61,473 nt of DNA from Pseudomonadota bacterium (GTDB lineage: Bacteria > Pseudomonadota > Gammaproteobacteria > Steroidobacterales > Steroidobacteraceae). Under the pieces are notes generated by a model. The model searched no databases, had not been told where the DNA came from, and was given only the letters and a program-made list of their open reading frames with translations. Position numbers and translations under genes: made by a program. Shown piece by piece: positions 39,123 through 46,685 of the stretch (its first letter is position 1; each line of letters opens with the position of its first letter). Location of the stretch: the NCBI GenBank assembly GCA_021826035.1, contig JAKBBE010000009.1, positions 1-61,473 on the forward strand. The letters are read 5' to 3'.

Positions 39123-40481
39123 ATGTCTCGGCGCGTCGTCGTACTGCAGGGTGCCGGATCCGCACTGGAACTGGACAACCTGATCGTTGCCCAGAATTGG
39201 GAGATCCGCCGTGCGACTCGACTCGACGAAGTACATGTTTCCGACGGCGCGTCGGATTGCTCCGTCGGCATTGCGGTATTCGACGCAGCGCTCCTCTGTA
39301 GCCCGGGGGATTTCATGCAAGCGGATGCGCCCAGCGACATGGAGTGGCTGGCGGTCATTCCCAAAGACGCGCCGCGAGACCCGCGCACGGCGCGCGCGCT
39401 CGCCTCCGTATTCTTCGACTTCCACACGCTGCCGCTCGACGGTGCGCGCCTTTTGCACTCGCTCGGACATGCGTACGGAAAGTCTCTGCTGCGCCGCGCC
39501 GCGTTCGCCCCCCCCGTCCGCAGCCGTGGCCAGTACGGCATGATCGGAGACAGTCCCGGCATGCAGACTCTGTACCGCCAGCTCGAGCGAGTGATGCGCG
39601 CGAGCGCGCCTTTGCTGCTGACCGGTGAGAGCGGCGTCGGCAAAGAGCTCGCCGCCCGAGCAGTGCACGTCGGTTCGGAACGAAACGCCGGTCCGTTCGT
39701 GCCGGTGAATTGTGGTGCGCTACCCCCGGCGCTCATCGAAAGCCTGCTATTCGGCCACGAGCGAGGCTCCTTCACCGGCGCACATGAGCGTCAGATTGGA
39801 TCGATTGAAGCGGCCGCTCATGGAACGATCTTTCTCGATGAAATTGGCGATCTACCGCGTCCGGCGCAGGCGAGTCTGTTGCGCTTTCTGCAGGAGTCGA
39901 CCGTTACGCGCGTCGGCTCGACGCGCGAACTGCGGATCGACGCCCGGGTCATTGCCGCGACCCACAAAGACTTAAGCACCGCGGTGCGCGCCGGGGAGTT
40001 CCGCGAAGATCTCTTCTATAGGCTGAACGTCCTGCACATCGAAATTCCGCCGCTACGGGCGCGGGGCGCGGACTGCGTTCTGCTCGCCGAGCACTTTCTG
40101 CATCGGGAAATCATTGGCTGCCCATCCGGTGTGCGCGGCTTTTCGGAAAGTGCGCTCACTGCGATCCAGCGTCACAGCTGGCCCGGGAACATCCGCGAGC
40201 TTCTTAACAAAGTCCAGCATGCCGTGGTGATGTGCAACGGTCCACTGATCACCCCGACCGACTTGCAACTCGAACGCCGCGGCGCCTTCTGCGTGAGCGG
40301 TTCTCTGGCCGATGCACGTGCAGGAACCGAGCGACAACTGATTGAAATCGCGCTCGATCGTAGCGGGCACAACATCGCCGCCACCGCGCGCGAGCTCGGA
40401 GTGTCCAGAGTCACGCTCTATCGGATCCTCAAGCGCCTCGGAATGTCCCCGCGAGGAGGATTCAGCGCGCTCGACTCCTGA
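39123..40481 (+). CDS. sigma-54 enhancer-binding regulator with VpsR-like N-terminus
   Basis: This 452-residue activator has a VpsR-type receiver-like N-terminal domain (about 1-125; it lacks the phospho-Asp context of a normal receiver), a AAA+ sigma-54 interaction domain (about 140-370) and a Fis-type helix-turn-helix at the C-terminus (HNIAATARELGVSRVTLYRI). Walker A is GESGVGKE, Walker B is IFLDEIGD. The sigma-54 loop reads GSFTGA in place of GAFTGA; the key F and T are kept, so sigma-54 activation is expected. VpsR in Vibrio responds to c-di-GMP and controls biofilm. The adjacent barrel gene and the convergent operon with a sigma-54 promoter are the likely targets. Confidence 0.88.
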   Translation: MSRRVVVLQGAGSALELDNLIVAQNWEIRRATRLDEVHVSDGASDCSVGIAVFDAALLCSPGDFMQADAPSDMEWLAVIPKDAPRDPRTARALASVFFDFHTLPLDGARLLHSLGHAYGKSLLRRAAFAPPVRSRGQYGMIGDSPGMQTLYRQLERVMRASAPLLLTGESGVGKELAARAVHVGSERNAGPFVPVNCGALPPALIESLLFGHERGSFTGAHERQIGSIEAAAHGTIFLDEIGDLPRPAQASLLRFLQESTVTRVGSTRELRIDARVIAATHKDLSTAVRAGEFREDLFYRLNVLHIEIPPLRARGADCVLLAEHFLHREIIGCPSGVRGFSESALTAIQRHSWPGNIRELLNKVQHAVVMCNGPLITPTDLQLERRGAFCVSGSLADARAGTERQLIEIALDRSGHNIAATARELGVSRVTLYRILKRLGMSPRGGFSALDS

Positions 40482-40514
40482 GTGATCAGTCGCCATGCCA
40501 TGGGAGCAAGAACA

Positions 40515-41564
40515 ATGCACCGCTGCCATACTCTCGCCGCAAGCGCACTGCTCGCGGCCGCGCTGTCCCCCAATGCCCAGACACTCGCGGCCGATTCGCC
40601 GCCGAGCGCTCCGCCCACCCCGGTCGGTCAAGCGCCCGCGGCGCCGAAGGCCCCCGCCCCGGCCGCACAAGTTTTCGCCGAACCTACCGCATTGACTCCA
40701 CAGGGAACTCTGGTTCTGGAACCGTCCATTCAGTATATCCACTCGACCAACAACCAAATCGCGTTGCTCGGATATACGGTGCTGCCGGCGCTGACCATAG
40801 GACTCATCGACGTTCAGCGCATCGAGAGCAATTTGACGACCTACAACCTCACTGCACGCTACGGTTTGCTGAGGCGCCTGGAAATCGAGATGCGAGTGCC
40901 GTACGTGATCGAAAACACCACCACCGAGATGCGCCCATTGGCCACTGCAGCTACGACGAATTCGTATTTCAACGCCTCCGGCAGCGACATCGGTGACGCG
41001 GAAGTGGCGCTACGTGCGCAGCTGAACGAGTTTCATGGCGATAACGTGGTATGGATCGGCTCCCTGCTGTTTAAGTCCCATACCGGCACCAGTATTTTTC
41101 AGGAGCCGGTCGATCCGAACACAGGTCTGCAGAGTACGCTCGCCACCGGATCCGGATTCAACGCGATTCAGCCTGGGATCACGTTCCTCATGCCGTCCGA
41201 CCCTGCCGTGTTTTTTGGCGGTGCCGATTACACTTATAGTATCGGCCGGGACGTAGGCCACGGATACGGATACATCCATCCCGGCGCGATCATCGACGTG
41301 ACCCTCGGTATGGGACTTGCGCTCAATGCACGCGCTTCCTTCAGTATCGGTTACCAGCACAGCATCGTGTTCCAGACCACGCAGACCTCTCCGGCCAGCG
41401 GCCTGGCGCTCGCCCGCGTGGGCACATTGCAGCTCGGCACGCTGCGCTTTGGCGTGACCTACCGTATCAACGCACGCACCCTGCTGAACGTCACGATTGG
41501 CGTCGGGGTCACACGCGATTCTCCCGATCTCGAGGCGACGGCCCGGCTGCCCGTCTCCTTCTGA
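40515..41564 (+). CDS. outer-membrane beta-barrel transporter, FapF-like candidate
   Basis: This 349-residue protein has a signal peptide (LAASALLAAALSPNAQTLAA), a Pro/Ala-rich linker (residues ~28-55) and a beta-barrel of alternating strands (QYIHSTNNQIALLGYTVLP..., LTARYGLLRRLEIEMRVPYV, GADYTYSIG, SFSIGYQHSIVF, LRFGVTYRINA) ending in LPVSF, an aromatic C-terminal outer-membrane signature. It resembles the phenol-degradation MetA/transporter class of barrels, which includes FapF. GGGAG at 40502-40506 precedes ATG 40515 by eight bases. It starts 33 bases after the regulator stop, so the two are probably co-transcribed. It is the likely export pore for the secreted proteins of the convergent operon (inference). 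Confidence 0.78.
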   Translation: MHRCHTLAASALLAAALSPNAQTLAADSPPSAPPTPVGQAPAAPKAPAPAAQVFAEPTALTPQGTLVLEPSIQYIHSTNNQIALLGYTVLPALTIGLIDVQRIESNLTTYNLTARYGLLRRLEIEMRVPYVIENTTTEMRPLATAATTNSYFNASGSDIGDAEVALRAQLNEFHGDNVVWIGSLLFKSHTGTSIFQEPVDPNTGLQSTLATGSGFNAIQPGITFLMPSDPAVFFGGADYTYSIGRDVGHGYGYIHPGAIIDVTLGMGLALNARASFSIGYQHSIVFQTTQTSPASGLALARVGTLQLGTLRFGVTYRINARTLLNVTIGVGVTRDSPDLEATARLPVSF

Positions 41565-41580
41565 TCGGTTCCGCAACGAC

Positions 41581-42600
41581 TCAATGGCTGATGGAGGCGG
41601 CCACCTGCGCCTGAATCGCGGCCGCCAACGACAGCGCATTGGCCACTGGCAGACCGCCCAACGTCGCGGTGATGGTCGTCTGAGTCTGGATGGTGGTCGC
41701 CTGCACGTCGTTCTGCACCGCCGTCGTGATCGCCGCGGCGTTCGGGAGGTTGCTGATCACGATGACCGGCACCACGCCGCCCCCAGCGGGCGCACTCATC
41801 ACCTGCGGCGATGCTGCCGCGATGGGCGCAGCGGTGGCCGGTGCCGACGGAGCCGCCGGGATCGCAGCGACCAAGGGGCTGGACTGAACTGAGGGGTCCA
41901 CCTGCGTCGCCACCGGTGTGCTCGTGGCGACCACTGGCTGCACGTTCGGCGCCGAGACCGATGGCGTCGGAGCCGAGGGAGCCGGCGCGCTGGCGGCGCC
42001 GGACAATGCGCCATTGGCCACCGCGACGGCATTCGTGAGTGCACTGGCGAATTGTGAGGTCGACCCACTCTGCACATCAGGAGAACTCACCGACCCGCTG
42101 GTCTCTCCTGGGGCACTCGAGGTGACCGCGGGCGCAGTCGCCACGGCAGGAGCGCTGATCGGCGCGGTCTGAACTGCAAGCGGGGTGGCCGACCCGGTAG
42201 CCGCCGGGGTGGCGACGGGCGTGGACATCAGGAGTCCCGCCGCGCCGCCCGCAGACACGCCCTGTCCCGAATCGAGCACCTGGATCAACTGGGCGAGCGG
42301 ACCGGTAACGGAGATCTGCGGCAGGCCACCGGAGGCCAGATTGCCGAGATTGGAGATCACCAGCTGCATTTGCGCCACAACCTGGCCGTTCACTTCCACG
42401 GTGCGCGCGATGGCGAAGTACGCGACGAGGTTGTTTTGAGGGAAATCGAAGCCGCCATGCAACCTCGCCAGCTCGGCATCCGGCACCACCACCCAGGACG
42501 CTGCGGTCCGTTCTGCCGCTAGAATGTTCCCCGACGAGGCGACTGCGGCCGCACTGGAGCCGATGCACAGTCCCATGATCAACGGTTTGAGCATGCGCAT
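41581..42600 (-). CDS. exported Ala/Pro/Ser-rich protein, Fap-like accessory
   Basis: This 339-residue protein has a signal peptide (MRMLKPLIMGLCIGSSAAAVAS). The mature N-terminus carries PDAELARLHGGFDFPQNNLV and a VNGQVVAQMQLVISNLGN stretch, a conserved type of domain seen with biofilm/Fap-like gene sets. A ~180-residue Ala/Pro/Ser/Val-rich low-complexity middle follows. The C-terminus (VISNLPNAAAITTAVQNDVQ, TTIQTQTTITATLGGL) resembles the C-termini of the two upstream exported proteins. GGAGG five bases before ATG 42600. It is the last gene of the operon, convergent with the barrel gene 16 bp away. Role: fibre subunit, nucleator or surface anchor (inference). Confidence 0.75.
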   Translation of the reverse strand: MRMLKPLIMGLCIGSSAAAVASSGNILAAERTAASWVVVPDAELARLHGGFDFPQNNLVAYFAIARTVEVNGQVVAQMQLVISNLGNLASGGLPQISVTGPLAQLIQVLDSGQGVSAGGAAGLLMSTPVATPAATGSATPLAVQTAPISAPAVATAPAVTSSAPGETSGSVSSPDVQSGSTSQFASALTNAVAVANGALSGAASAPAPSAPTPSVSAPNVQPVVATSTPVATQVDPSVQSSPLVAAIPAAPSAPATAAPIAAASPQVMSAPAGGGVVPVIVISNLPNAAAITTAVQNDVQATTIQTQTTITATLGGLPVANALSLAAAIQAQVAASISH

Positions 42601-42616
42601 ACGGGCCTCCACTCGC

Positions 42617-43318
42617 TCAGAAGCGATTCCCGTTCGGAATTTCGAGCAACTCAAGGGCCAGGGAATGCCGATCCACGCCAACGAACAGCGGCGGCGGCGT
42701 TGCCGAGTTCCAGTCCGCCGGCAGGTTGAACCGGGCAATATTCAAATCGTTACGAATCACGAAGAACAGATTTCCCACACGCGCACGCGCAAACGCCTTG
42801 CGGGACATCACCCGGCGACCGAGCGCTGGATCACCGAGCACCACTCGGTACGCATTGGCACCCTTGACGACCACGAAGTGGCGATACCCATGATCGGTAA
42901 TCAGGGCGATCGCCGGGATGCCAATCTTGATCAGCGTGCTCAGTGGAACGCGCACGCCGTCGGCAACGTAGCCCAAGCTCTGCAGATAGCGCTTCATATC
43001 GAGCAAAGAGAAGCCCTCGACGCGGATCTGTGCCTGGTTGCCTACCGCGTACATCGCTCTGAACACGGCCGTCTCGGTAGTCGGCCGTCCGTACTGGTAG
43101 GTCAGCAGCGTCGCCAACGCCGCCGAGCCGCAACTGAAGTCGTACTGCTGATGCACCGTACGGCGAAATCCCCAGTAAAAGCGCATCTGCTGCAGCGTGT
43201 GCACCGGCACCGCATACGACTCCCCGCCGCTCAGCTGCACCACGCCCTCGGCGAGCACGGCTCGGGCGGCCAGCAGCCCGAGCGCCATCGCGAGCATCGC
43301 CCCCAGGACTCTATTCAC
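42617..43318 (-). CDS. C39-family cysteine peptidase, FapD-like
   Basis: This 233-residue protein has a signal peptide (MNRVLGAMLAMALGLLAARA) and a C39 peptidase fold: catalytic Cys in QYDFSCGSAALATLL (about residue 63), His in YRHFVVVKG (about 145) and Asp in VVLGDPALG (about 162). It is exported, single-domain, and not fused to an ABC transporter, unlike bacteriocin-processing C39 domains. FapD in Pseudomonas is the same kind of protein and is needed for fibre export. Its place between secreted proteins supports that role. Start overlaps no gene; it is 10 bases after the previous stop. Confidence 0.87.
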   Translation of the reverse strand: MNRVLGAMLAMALGLLAARAVLAEGVVQLSGGESYAVPVHTLQQMRFYWGFRRTVHQQYDFSCGSAALATLLTYQYGRPTTETAVFRAMYAVGNQAQIRVEGFSLLDMKRYLQSLGYVADGVRVPLSTLIKIGIPAIALITDHGYRHFVVVKGANAYRVVLGDPALGRRVMSRKAFARARVGNLFFVIRNDLNIARFNLPADWNSATPPPLFVGVDRHSLALELLEIPNGNRF

Positions 43319-43328
43319 GGCGACGCCT

Positions 43329-43820
43329 CTATTTCTGACCAGTCAATTGCAGGTTCAGAATCGTCGAATTTTGAATCAGCACGTTGTTGCCGGTGTTCTG
43401 GATCACGATCGGTATCCCCGAGGCATTCGAAAACGCGCTGCTACTGATCGAATTCGAGCCGGTGGTCAGCTGCGAGGCGACGTTTCCGCTCACCGCCCCA
43501 TTGGAGTTGTTCTGGCTCAAATGGGTATCTGTGCCACCGCGCTCCTTGGCGAGAACCGCATCCCCGAGCACCGCGGCGCTGAGCAGCGCAATCGACCTTA
43601 TCGAGCGCCGGGCAGCCGCAGCGTGCGCTCTTGATTTCGGCGGCTGCGCCGCCGCAGTCCGGTGCGCCGGAGCGCTGTGCTCGGCAGCGAATTGGATGAT
43701 CGGGTGGCGCTGGACCTTTGTAGCCGGTGGAGGCGCTTGGGGCGTCTCACCCCGCGCCGCAACAGCCCCGAGCGCACCCAGGGCCGCCAGCATGATGATC
43801 GGTACTATGGGGCGATTCAT
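43329..43820 (-). CDS. small exported protein, minor amyloid-subunit candidate
   Basis: This 163-residue protein has a signal peptide (MNRPIVPIIMLAALGALGAV, cleaved near ARG). A Pro/Ala/Arg-rich segment follows, then an Asn/Ser/Thr-rich C-terminal domain (LSQNNSNGAVSGNVASQLTT, SGIPIVIQNTGNNVLIQNST, ILNLQLTG). That domain is similar to the C-terminus of the larger protein upstream. Length and composition fit a FapA/B-like minor subunit or nucleator, but sequence identity to known Fap proteins is not evident by eye. GGAGG six bases before ATG 43820 supports the start. Confidence 0.75.
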   Translation of the reverse strand: MNRPIVPIIMLAALGALGAVAARGETPQAPPPATKVQRHPIIQFAAEHSAPAHRTAAAQPPKSRAHAAAARRSIRSIALLSAAVLGDAVLAKERGGTDTHLSQNNSNGAVSGNVASQLTTGSNSISSSAFSNASGIPIVIQNTGNNVLIQNSTILNLQLTGQK

Positions 43821-43888
43821 GGCAACCTCCGCAATGAGCGTCCGGAGCGTCGCGCCCACGGCGCGACGCTCCGAAGCGCTCCCCGGTG

Positions 43889-45031
43889 CTAATGACCGGT
43901 CGCTGAAAGCGACAGGTTGGCCTGTACGTTGACGCTCTGCTGGATCAGCGACGACATGCCGCTGTTCTGGCTCGCCACCGTGATGCCGGCCCCATTCGTG
44001 AAGGCGCTGCTGATGTTGTTGGACATATCGAACGTCCCGGCGGTGACGGTATTGTTCCCGCCCATGCCGCCTGCACCGCCGGCTCCGCCCACCGCACCAT
44101 TGCCGACGCCACCGGTTCCGGTCGTCGTCGCCTGCGTGCCTCCGGTTCCGGAGCCGCCGCTGCCGCCGCTGCCGCCGCCGCCGCCGCTACCCGCATTACC
44201 GAGCGATGCCGTTGCACTGCCGTTCGCAGCATAGCCATTGGTGGCCGAACCGCTTGAGCCGCCCGATCCGCCCGTGTTGGTGCTGGCGACGGTGTTCGCC
44301 GCGCCACCACCAGTGCCATTTCCAGACGTTGCCGCTCCACCGCTGCCGCTCGTCGAGGAGTGATTCGACTTCGTGCTCGAGCCACTGTTTACCGCGGCAC
44401 TCAGTCCGCCGTAGGCCTCTCCGCCCGACCCCATCCCGCCGCCACCAGCGCCGGTCCGGGTGAAGCCTACGTCGCCGCCGCTTCCTCCGGAACTGGCATC
44501 CGCGCTGCCGTTGCGAGCGCTTCCGTTAGTCGTGTTGCCGGCGGTCACTGAACCGCCCGATGCCCCAACGGCGCCCCGCGCTCCGTTTCCGCCGGATGTC
44601 GTCATGCTCGCCGACGAGTCGCCGCTCGCTCCGCCGTATCCGGCGCCGCCCTTACCGCCCGCCGCGCCGCTGGCTCCGTTGGCGTTGCCCATATTCCACG
44701 CCGTATTTCCAATGCCAGCAACCGTGTTTCCGGACACCGTCGCGTTCAGGTTCGACGTCGCCGCGACCGTCGTATTCCAAGTGTCGTTGGTGACTGTCTT
44801 GGTCACGGTCATGGTCGATGTCGTGTTCGTCGTCGGGTCATAGCTGCTGAGATTTGCCGACGAACCGAGGTTCGCTTGCGGGCTACCGTTGCCGCCCTGC
44901 GTGGCTGTACTGGTCTTCGTGACAGACGAGGATGGAGGATTCGCTCCTCCTCCGGGGGTCGCCATCGCCAGCCCGGAGGCCGACGCCAGCGCCATGGCGA
45001 TTGCCATGGCAATCAGTTTATTCGTCTTCAT
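43889..45031 (-). CDS. Gly/Ser/Asn-rich secreted protein, major amyloid-fibre candidate
   Basis: This 380-residue protein has a signal peptide (MKTNKLIAMAIAMALASASG, cut near AMA). The mature part has a Thr/Asn-rich N-terminal zone (TSTMTVTKTVTNDTWNTT, NLNATVSGNTVAGIGNTAWN), a ~180-residue Gly-rich zone (GGKGGAGYGGASGDSS, GGGGGSGGSGGSGTGG) and a C-terminal block (NISSAFTNGAGITVASQNSG, SSLIQQSVNVQANLSL). Low-complexity, Gly/Ser/Asn/Gln-rich composition and an N-terminal Sec signal fit a secreted fibre subunit. It is the first gene of the operon behind a sigma-54 promoter. GGAG lies ~10 bases before ATG 45031. No known-fold domain is recognised. Confidence 0.78.
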   Translation of the reverse strand: MKTNKLIAMAIAMALASASGLAMATPGGGANPPSSSVTKTSTATQGGNGSPQANLGSSANLSSYDPTTNTTSTMTVTKTVTNDTWNTTVAATSNLNATVSGNTVAGIGNTAWNMGNANGASGAAGGKGGAGYGGASGDSSASMTTSGGNGARGAVGASGGSVTAGNTTNGSARNGSADASSGGSGGDVGFTRTGAGGGGMGSGGEAYGGLSAAVNSGSSTKSNHSSTSGSGGAATSGNGTGGGAANTVASTNTGGSGGSSGSATNGYAANGSATASLGNAGSGGGGGSGGSGGSGTGGTQATTTGTGGVGNGAVGGAGGAGGMGGNNTVTAGTFDMSNNISSAFTNGAGITVASQNSGMSSLIQQSVNVQANLSLSATGH

Positions 45032-45126
45032 TGAGGATTCTCCGCACATGGATGGTTTGACTTCGCGATGCATTGCGCCGCCGCTCACCACTGCACACAG
45101 TCGGTTCCTGGCCGCAGCGCTCTTCA

Positions 45127-45142
45127 AGCAACCCTCGTGCCA
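45127..45142 (-). promoter_or_regulatory. sigma-54 promoter of the fibre operon
   Basis: On the minus strand: TGGCAC (45142-45137), five bases GAGGG, TTGC (45131-45128) followed by T. This equals the sigma-54 consensus TGGCAC-N5-TTGC(A/T), with the -24 GG and -12 GC spaced correctly. The expected start site is about 45116, giving an ~85-nt leader to the ATG at 45031. Confidence 0.85.
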
Positions 45143-45158
45143 CGCGGCGACCTGCTGC

Positions 45159-45182
45159 CAAGTGACTGATTGGAAACACTTG
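45159..45182. promoter_or_regulatory. CAAGTG-N12-CACTTG dyad
   Basis: A perfect 6-bp inverted repeat with a 12-bp spacer, centred about 54 bp before the predicted start site. It may be a repressor, IHF-adjacent or second activator site; position is too close for a classical enhancer. Confidence 0.4.
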
Positions 45183-45234
45183 TGCGCCGTTCGGCATGGC
45201 GCGTCCGCCGCTGCAGCGGCGAAACATGTGTCCG

Positions 45235-45254
45235 GTACGAGTCACCTCTCGTAC
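45235..45254. promoter_or_regulatory. GTACGAG-N6-CTCGTAC dyad, enhancer candidate
   Basis: A perfect 7+7 bp dyad centred at 45244-45245, about 128 bp upstream of the predicted sigma-54 start site. Distance and symmetry fit a binding site for a Fis-type sigma-54 activator such as the one encoded at 39123. A half-site GTACGAG also occurs at 38349-38355, upstream of that activator gene. Confidence 0.55.
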
Positions 45255-45882
45255 GGTGCCGGCCGTTGCGACTCGCGCAACCATCCATCACCGCAGCCGA
45301 GGTCGGCGCACCCGACGGTTCACCAATAAGTTCGACGCCAACCAGTCGCAGTGGACCGGTTCGGTCGCCCAACAGAGGCTGCGCGACCGCAAGGCGAAGG
45401 TGCGCGTGCCCGGCATCAGTCTGACCGTGCACCGCATCGCGGAACGCAGGCGGCACGATGATTCAGGGCGACCGGGGGGGGGGTGCGGGAGGCGCAACAT
45501 CGACGGCGATGCGTCCATGTGACGACAGTCACCGAGTGAGTCCCCGCGGAAGTGGGCGGTCCTGGACGCCGGTCGATTCGGCGCGCTGCCATACCCTTCC
45601 GATCCGGCCTTGGCCGTAGAGCGCCGCCCTAGGAGACATCCATGTCCCGGGTGAACGTCGCGTGCCTCCCGGCGCAACGGACCAGAGACGCGCTGACCGA
45701 TGCGATCACGGCGGGTGATGGCGCACCGGCGCCGACTGGTCCTCTGTCGTCGTGGCCACAATGGGTACGTCCTGCAGCGAAGGTGTCGCGGCAAACCGCT
45801 GTGTGCGCTACAGCGCAGCGCGCGACTGATCGCGGATCGGTGCTAGAATTCGTGCAACCCGTAGCTCAAGCGGTGGAGTGTC

Positions 45883-46098
45883 GTGAAAGTATCGATCATT
45901 GCCGGACTCATTCTGGCGGTTGGGGGCGTGTTTCTCATCCTGCGACCGCCGCATTACTCGTCACAGCAGCGCGTGTTCAAGATCGCGGGCGTGCAGGCGA
46001 GCGTGCGCCAGGAAAAGACGCTGCCGGGCTGGGTTGGGGGAACCGTGCTCGGTGCCGGATTCGTGCTGCTGGCGGCGGGACTGTTGAAACGCCTCTGA
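45883..46098 (+). CDS. small two-helix membrane protein
   Basis: This 71-residue protein starts at GTG 45883, with GGAG at 45875-45878. It has two hydrophobic helices (residues ~3-22 and ~49-68) linked by a polar loop (HYSSQQRVFKIAGVQASVRQ). A GWVGGTVLGAGFVLLAAGLL pattern at the end resembles small DUF3185-like inner-membrane proteins. An extended -10 (TGCTAGAAT) lies just upstream. No function is known. Confidence 0.7.
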   Translation: MKVSIIAGLILAVGGVFLILRPPHYSSQQRVFKIAGVQASVRQEKTLPGWVGGTVLGAGFVLLAAGLLKRL

Positions 46099-46577
46099 CG
46101 CACCTCGCTCAGAGTCCCGCGCTGACCCCTCTTGACACCATTGCTGACAGTGCCACGGCGGGCTTAGCGCTCGCGGGCCATCGGGCCGATTCGCGATTCC
46201 ACGTGGGGCGGCGCTGAGTGCCCGTGGCGAACACCCGGCGCGGGTTCTCCGTCGCGCCGGCCGCTCCCCGCGCGCGCCTCCCTCGGCGTCTGGGTCACTG
46301 CAAGCGATGAGCCTGCCAGGAGTGAGCGCAATCCTTCGGCCCGAACCTCAACACTGACGCCGGGCGCCAGTGATTTGAACCCTCGAAATCGCGAGCATCG
46401 GTGCTCGCTCCGTTGCACTGGCGAAGGCCGTGTCCTCGAGAGTTCTCGGACCGATCACACACGCCGACCCGGCACCTTACCCCAGAGCGTCTTCTGCGGC
46501 GTCGATCAACAGCCCCCCGTGGAATTCGCCGACCGCGGCGACGTATACTCGAGCCTCCTTCAATGCTGGAGACTGGC
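46099..46577. other. intergenic region with a nested dyad
   Basis: No protein gene is evident in this 479-bp stretch. It has the nested inverted-repeat structure at 46365-46423 (listed separately) and a TATACT -10 candidate at 46544-46549 with GGAATT at a 17-bp distance (46521-46526), placed for the short gene at 46578. Confidence 0.4.
46365..46423. repeat. nested inverted repeats, tRNA-like remnant?
   Basis: Outer arms CGCCAGTG (46365-46372) and CACTGGCG (46416-46423) enclose an inner hairpin GCGAGCA-TCGG-TGCTCGC (46391-46408). The minus strand carries GGTTCAAATC next to the outer arm, like a T-loop beside an acceptor stem, but no D-arm or full T-stem is present. It is not a functional tRNA. 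Confidence 0.45.
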
Positions 46578-46685
46578 ATGAGCAAAGGCATGGATAAGAA
46601 GAAAGAGGCCAAGAAGAAACCGGCGAAGACCCTCGAGGAAAAGCGCGCGGCAAAACGAGAGAAGCGCGAATCCCGAGGACGTTGA
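46578..46685 (+). CDS. 35-residue Lys-rich protein
   Basis: A very short, strongly basic protein beginning MSKGMDKKKEAKKKPAKTLE and ending ESRGR. GGAG at 46568-46571 lies six bases before the ATG, and TATACT 29 bp earlier is a good -10. Small Lys-rich proteins starting MSKGMD...KK are found in other proteobacteria, so I regard it as a real gene. It could bind nucleic acid; function is unknown. Confidence 0.65.
   Translation: MSKGMDKKKEAKKKPAKTLEEKRAAKREKRESRGR

Larger units (their letters stand above)
45032..45882. other. upstream regulatory region of the fibre operon
   Basis: This ~850-bp region contains the sigma-54 promoter (45127-45142), the CAAGTG-N12-CACTTG dyad (45159-45182) and the GTACGAG-N6-CTCGTAC dyad (45235-45254). 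A plus-strand ORF at 45642 has a fair Shine-Dalgarno but an unconvincing translation. A candidate extended -10 for the small gene at 45883 is TGCTAGAAT (45841-45849). Confidence 0.5.

Noticed and set aside
45858..45880. tRNA-like start CCGTAGCTCAAGCGGTGGAG
   Set aside because: Only a D-arm-like stretch; no anticodon, T-arm or acceptor partner follows.
45642..46217. 191-residue plus-strand ORF with GGAG seven bases before its ATG
   Set aside because: Despite a fair Shine-Dalgarno the translation shows no motif, and its second half overlaps the more convincing small membrane protein at 45883. Kept as a doubtful alternative.
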